Of a stretch of 64,000 nucleotides of DNA, positions 63,101-64,000 are shown piece by piece (the stretch's first letter is position 1; every line of letters begins with the position of its first letter). Position numbers and translations under genes: made by a program. Under the pieces are notes generated by a model. The model had not been told where the DNA came from. It saw nothing but the letters and a program-made list of their open reading frames with translations, and searched no databases. Source of the stretch: Stramonita haemastoma (taxonomy: Eukaryota; Mollusca; Gastropoda; Neogastropoda; Muricidae). The stretch spans positions 26,836,184 to 26,900,183 of the forward strand of contig CM060329.1 in assembly GCA_030674155.1 (NCBI GenBank), read 5' to 3'.

Positions 63101-63410
63101 CTAGATGGTGGGCTTATGCTAGGGATTTTACGGTACCACTTTGAAATATTTTCTAATTAGCTGTGCAGAACAAAGAATGAATTTTTGGTTGTGTTTCACT
63201 TTCAGGAATTTGCATCTCAGTCACTCATCTTTTAACAATGCTTTTGTTTGTGGGCAGTATGGCTAAAGTCTTAGTTAACAGATTTATTATTAACTAAGCA
63301 TGATTATTCTTTGCAGTGGCAGTGCAGGCCGAAGATGAAACGGGGACAGTTGACGTTGACTTGGGTAAAACCATGGATGCTTCTCGAACCGATGATGAAA
63401 CTTTGCAGAA
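60106..63410 (+). CDS. Endoplasmin / GRP94 (HSP90B1), exons 1-2 of a longer gene
   Basis: Exon 1 (60106-60154) and exon 2 (63317-63410) join to MKKLIFLGAIGLLFFAVAVQA (signal peptide with a hydrophobic core and AVQA cleavage site), then EDETGTVDVDLGKTMDASRT and DDETLQ. The mature N-terminus follows the GRP94 pattern: an acidic start, VDxDLGK, then SRTDDExxQ, which in the family leads into the HSP90 ATPase domain. GRP94 is the HSP90 chaperone of the ER lumen. Both donors are GTAAGT; phases are 1 and 2. The ATPase and later domains lie outside the window. The stress-element promoter directly upstream supports the call. Confidence 0.9.
60155..61317. other. Endoplasmin intron 1, first part
   Basis: AT-rich unique sequence, no gene seen. 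Confidence 0.6.
61318..61680 (-). mobile_element. SINE family 1 (reverse), with internal duplication
   Basis: TTATATCAAGGATAATGGAA, then the segment CACAATGGCCTACTCTTAC...AACAGGATTTAAC occurs twice, then GGGGCGTCAGTTTACAC and a degraded head. Confidence 0.9.
61682..61978 (-). mobile_element. SINE family 1 (reverse), second copy in tandem
   Basis: TTATTCTTTTATATCGAGGA to TTCAGACCACTAGGCTCTCC, with the B-box region deleted (AGAAAAATG directly followed by TTCAGACCAC). Confidence 0.92.
62287..63133 (-). mobile_element. pogo/Tigger-like DNA transposon, deleted copy, TA target site
   Basis: TA at 62285-62286 and 63134-63135 flanks inverted ends CC(A/G)TAAAATCCCTAGCATA(C/A)GCCC (about 24 bases, one or two mismatches). 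Sub-terminal copies of GGTGGGCGTTTGCTAG lie inside both ends. Length 847 bases, far shorter than an autonomous element. The interior carries the N-terminal DNA-binding part of a pogo-type transposase on the minus strand. Confidence 0.85.
62398..62991 (-). pseudogene. pogo-type transposase N-terminal fragment
   Basis: Reads SYTVSFKLEALQYLDNEAGG (first helix-turn-helix, normally followed by a conserved RIREWR region), ending in the CENP-B-like half: VLRNMDLQQKAMELAGAFNV and GFSASDIWLS, then KVPADFEDQLLQFLRN. The DDE catalytic domain is absent, and spacing in the first motif is disturbed, so no active transposase is expected. ORF runs to the element's edge and beyond the homologous part. Confidence 0.75.
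63317..63410 (+). CDS. Endoplasmin exon 2
   Basis: Acceptor TTCTTTGCAG; TG completes Val, then AVQAEDETGTVDVDLGKTMD, ASRTDDETLQ and AA before GTAAGT. Confidence 0.9.
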
Positions 63411-64000
63411 GTAAGTCAACATTAAGGTTCCCTTTCTAAGTTTCTTGAAGCAAAAGTGACTATTGCAGTGAACATTTTAGGGAGGGAAGTTACATTCCTG
63501 TTCTACAGGATTATGTGTGTAAAATTCCCCAAGCTTTGTTGGTTTTGAAGGTTTTGGTTCATTTTATTATCATATTATGTAATTTTTGTGGTTCTCACAA
63601 AACAGTTGTCATTTGAGCCTTATTGTAGGTAGCGGCAGCCCCCGGCATATCCCGTCATCACAGCTGAAAAATGGCCGTTTTTCGATCTTTTCACTTCTTT
63701 ATTACTCTGCTTCTGTTGTACTGATCAGAGCATAGAATTCTCCGCGTTTCCGCGGATTTCCGATTTTTTAAAACTGATTTCCGCGGAAAAAAAACCACTT
63801 TCCGCGGAAAAAAAAATCAGGGGGAAAAAAAAAACTAAACCAGATGAAATTCTCAAATGGTGTGAGTGTCGTCAAAGGGTTCAGTTCTCACTCACTAGAC
63901 TCGGTAGGCCTAGCAAAATGGCTAGCATATGCGGGAGAACGATCGTGGATCGGACTCAATGCAAAAATGCATGGAAATGGGAGTGGGTGGATGGTGAAGT
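63411..64000 (+). other. Endoplasmin intron 2 (incomplete), with palindromic TTTCCGCGGAAA block
   Basis: No exon seen. At 63740-63812, TTTCCGCGGATTTCCG, TTTCCGCGGAAA and again TTTCCGCGGAAA alternate with A-runs; the block recalls the TTTCCG/CGGAAA cluster at 22140-22262. Confidence 0.5.

Overview
The window is eukaryotic, intron-rich and packed with repeats. It looks like a lophotrochozoan animal, most probably a marine gastropod mollusc. This is inferred from the invertebrate-type soluble guanylate cyclase, the endoplasmin and MFS genes with small exons in kilobase introns, several tRNA-derived SINE families and very dense (CA)n, (CT)n and (CTGT)n microsatellites. No species name can be proven from the sequence alone.

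Three host genes can be read. (1) Positions 2000-10587, plus strand: the last four exons of an atypical soluble guanylate cyclase of the Gyc88E/beta class. They hold most of the cyclase catalytic domain and a 197-residue low-complexity tail ending in a polybasic stretch plus a CaaX-type C-terminus (CLLA). The first exon needs one missing base to stay in frame. (2) Positions 20558-49105, minus strand: a complete 12-exon gene for a 518-residue major facilitator transporter of the oxalate:formate antiporter-like type. All twelve junctions agree in phase and the total coding length (1557 nt) is a multiple of three. A probable non-coding first exon and promoter lie near 51.2-51.4 kb. (3) Positions 60106-63410, plus strand: exons 1 and 2 of endoplasmin/GRP94 (HSP90B1). 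Its promoter has one exact ER-stress response element (CGTGG-N9-ATTGG) and two one-mismatch elements with the same spacing. The rest of the gene lies beyond the window. Genes 1 and 2 converge; genes 2 and 3 diverge.

The remainder is mostly mobile DNA and tandem repeats. Mobile DNA includes an intact 944-codon non-LTR retrotransposon ORF in a cyclase intron, a frameshifted RT C-terminal fragment of a second LINE, a pogo/Tigger-like fragment with TA target duplication in endoplasmin intron 1, and a 1.2 kb element with two abutting small ORFs (TAAAATG junction). At least six tRNA-related SINE-like families are present (called families 1-6 here), including one with a 5S-rRNA-like box, plus three further interspersed repeats that I could not classify.

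The most striking structural theme is that tandem arrays start exactly at splice sites. Two transporter introns carry arrays whose unit contains the 3' splice site and the first exon bases. Two cyclase introns begin with (CTGT)n at the donor, and one cyclase acceptor is preceded by GAT/GAC triplets instead of a pyrimidine tract.
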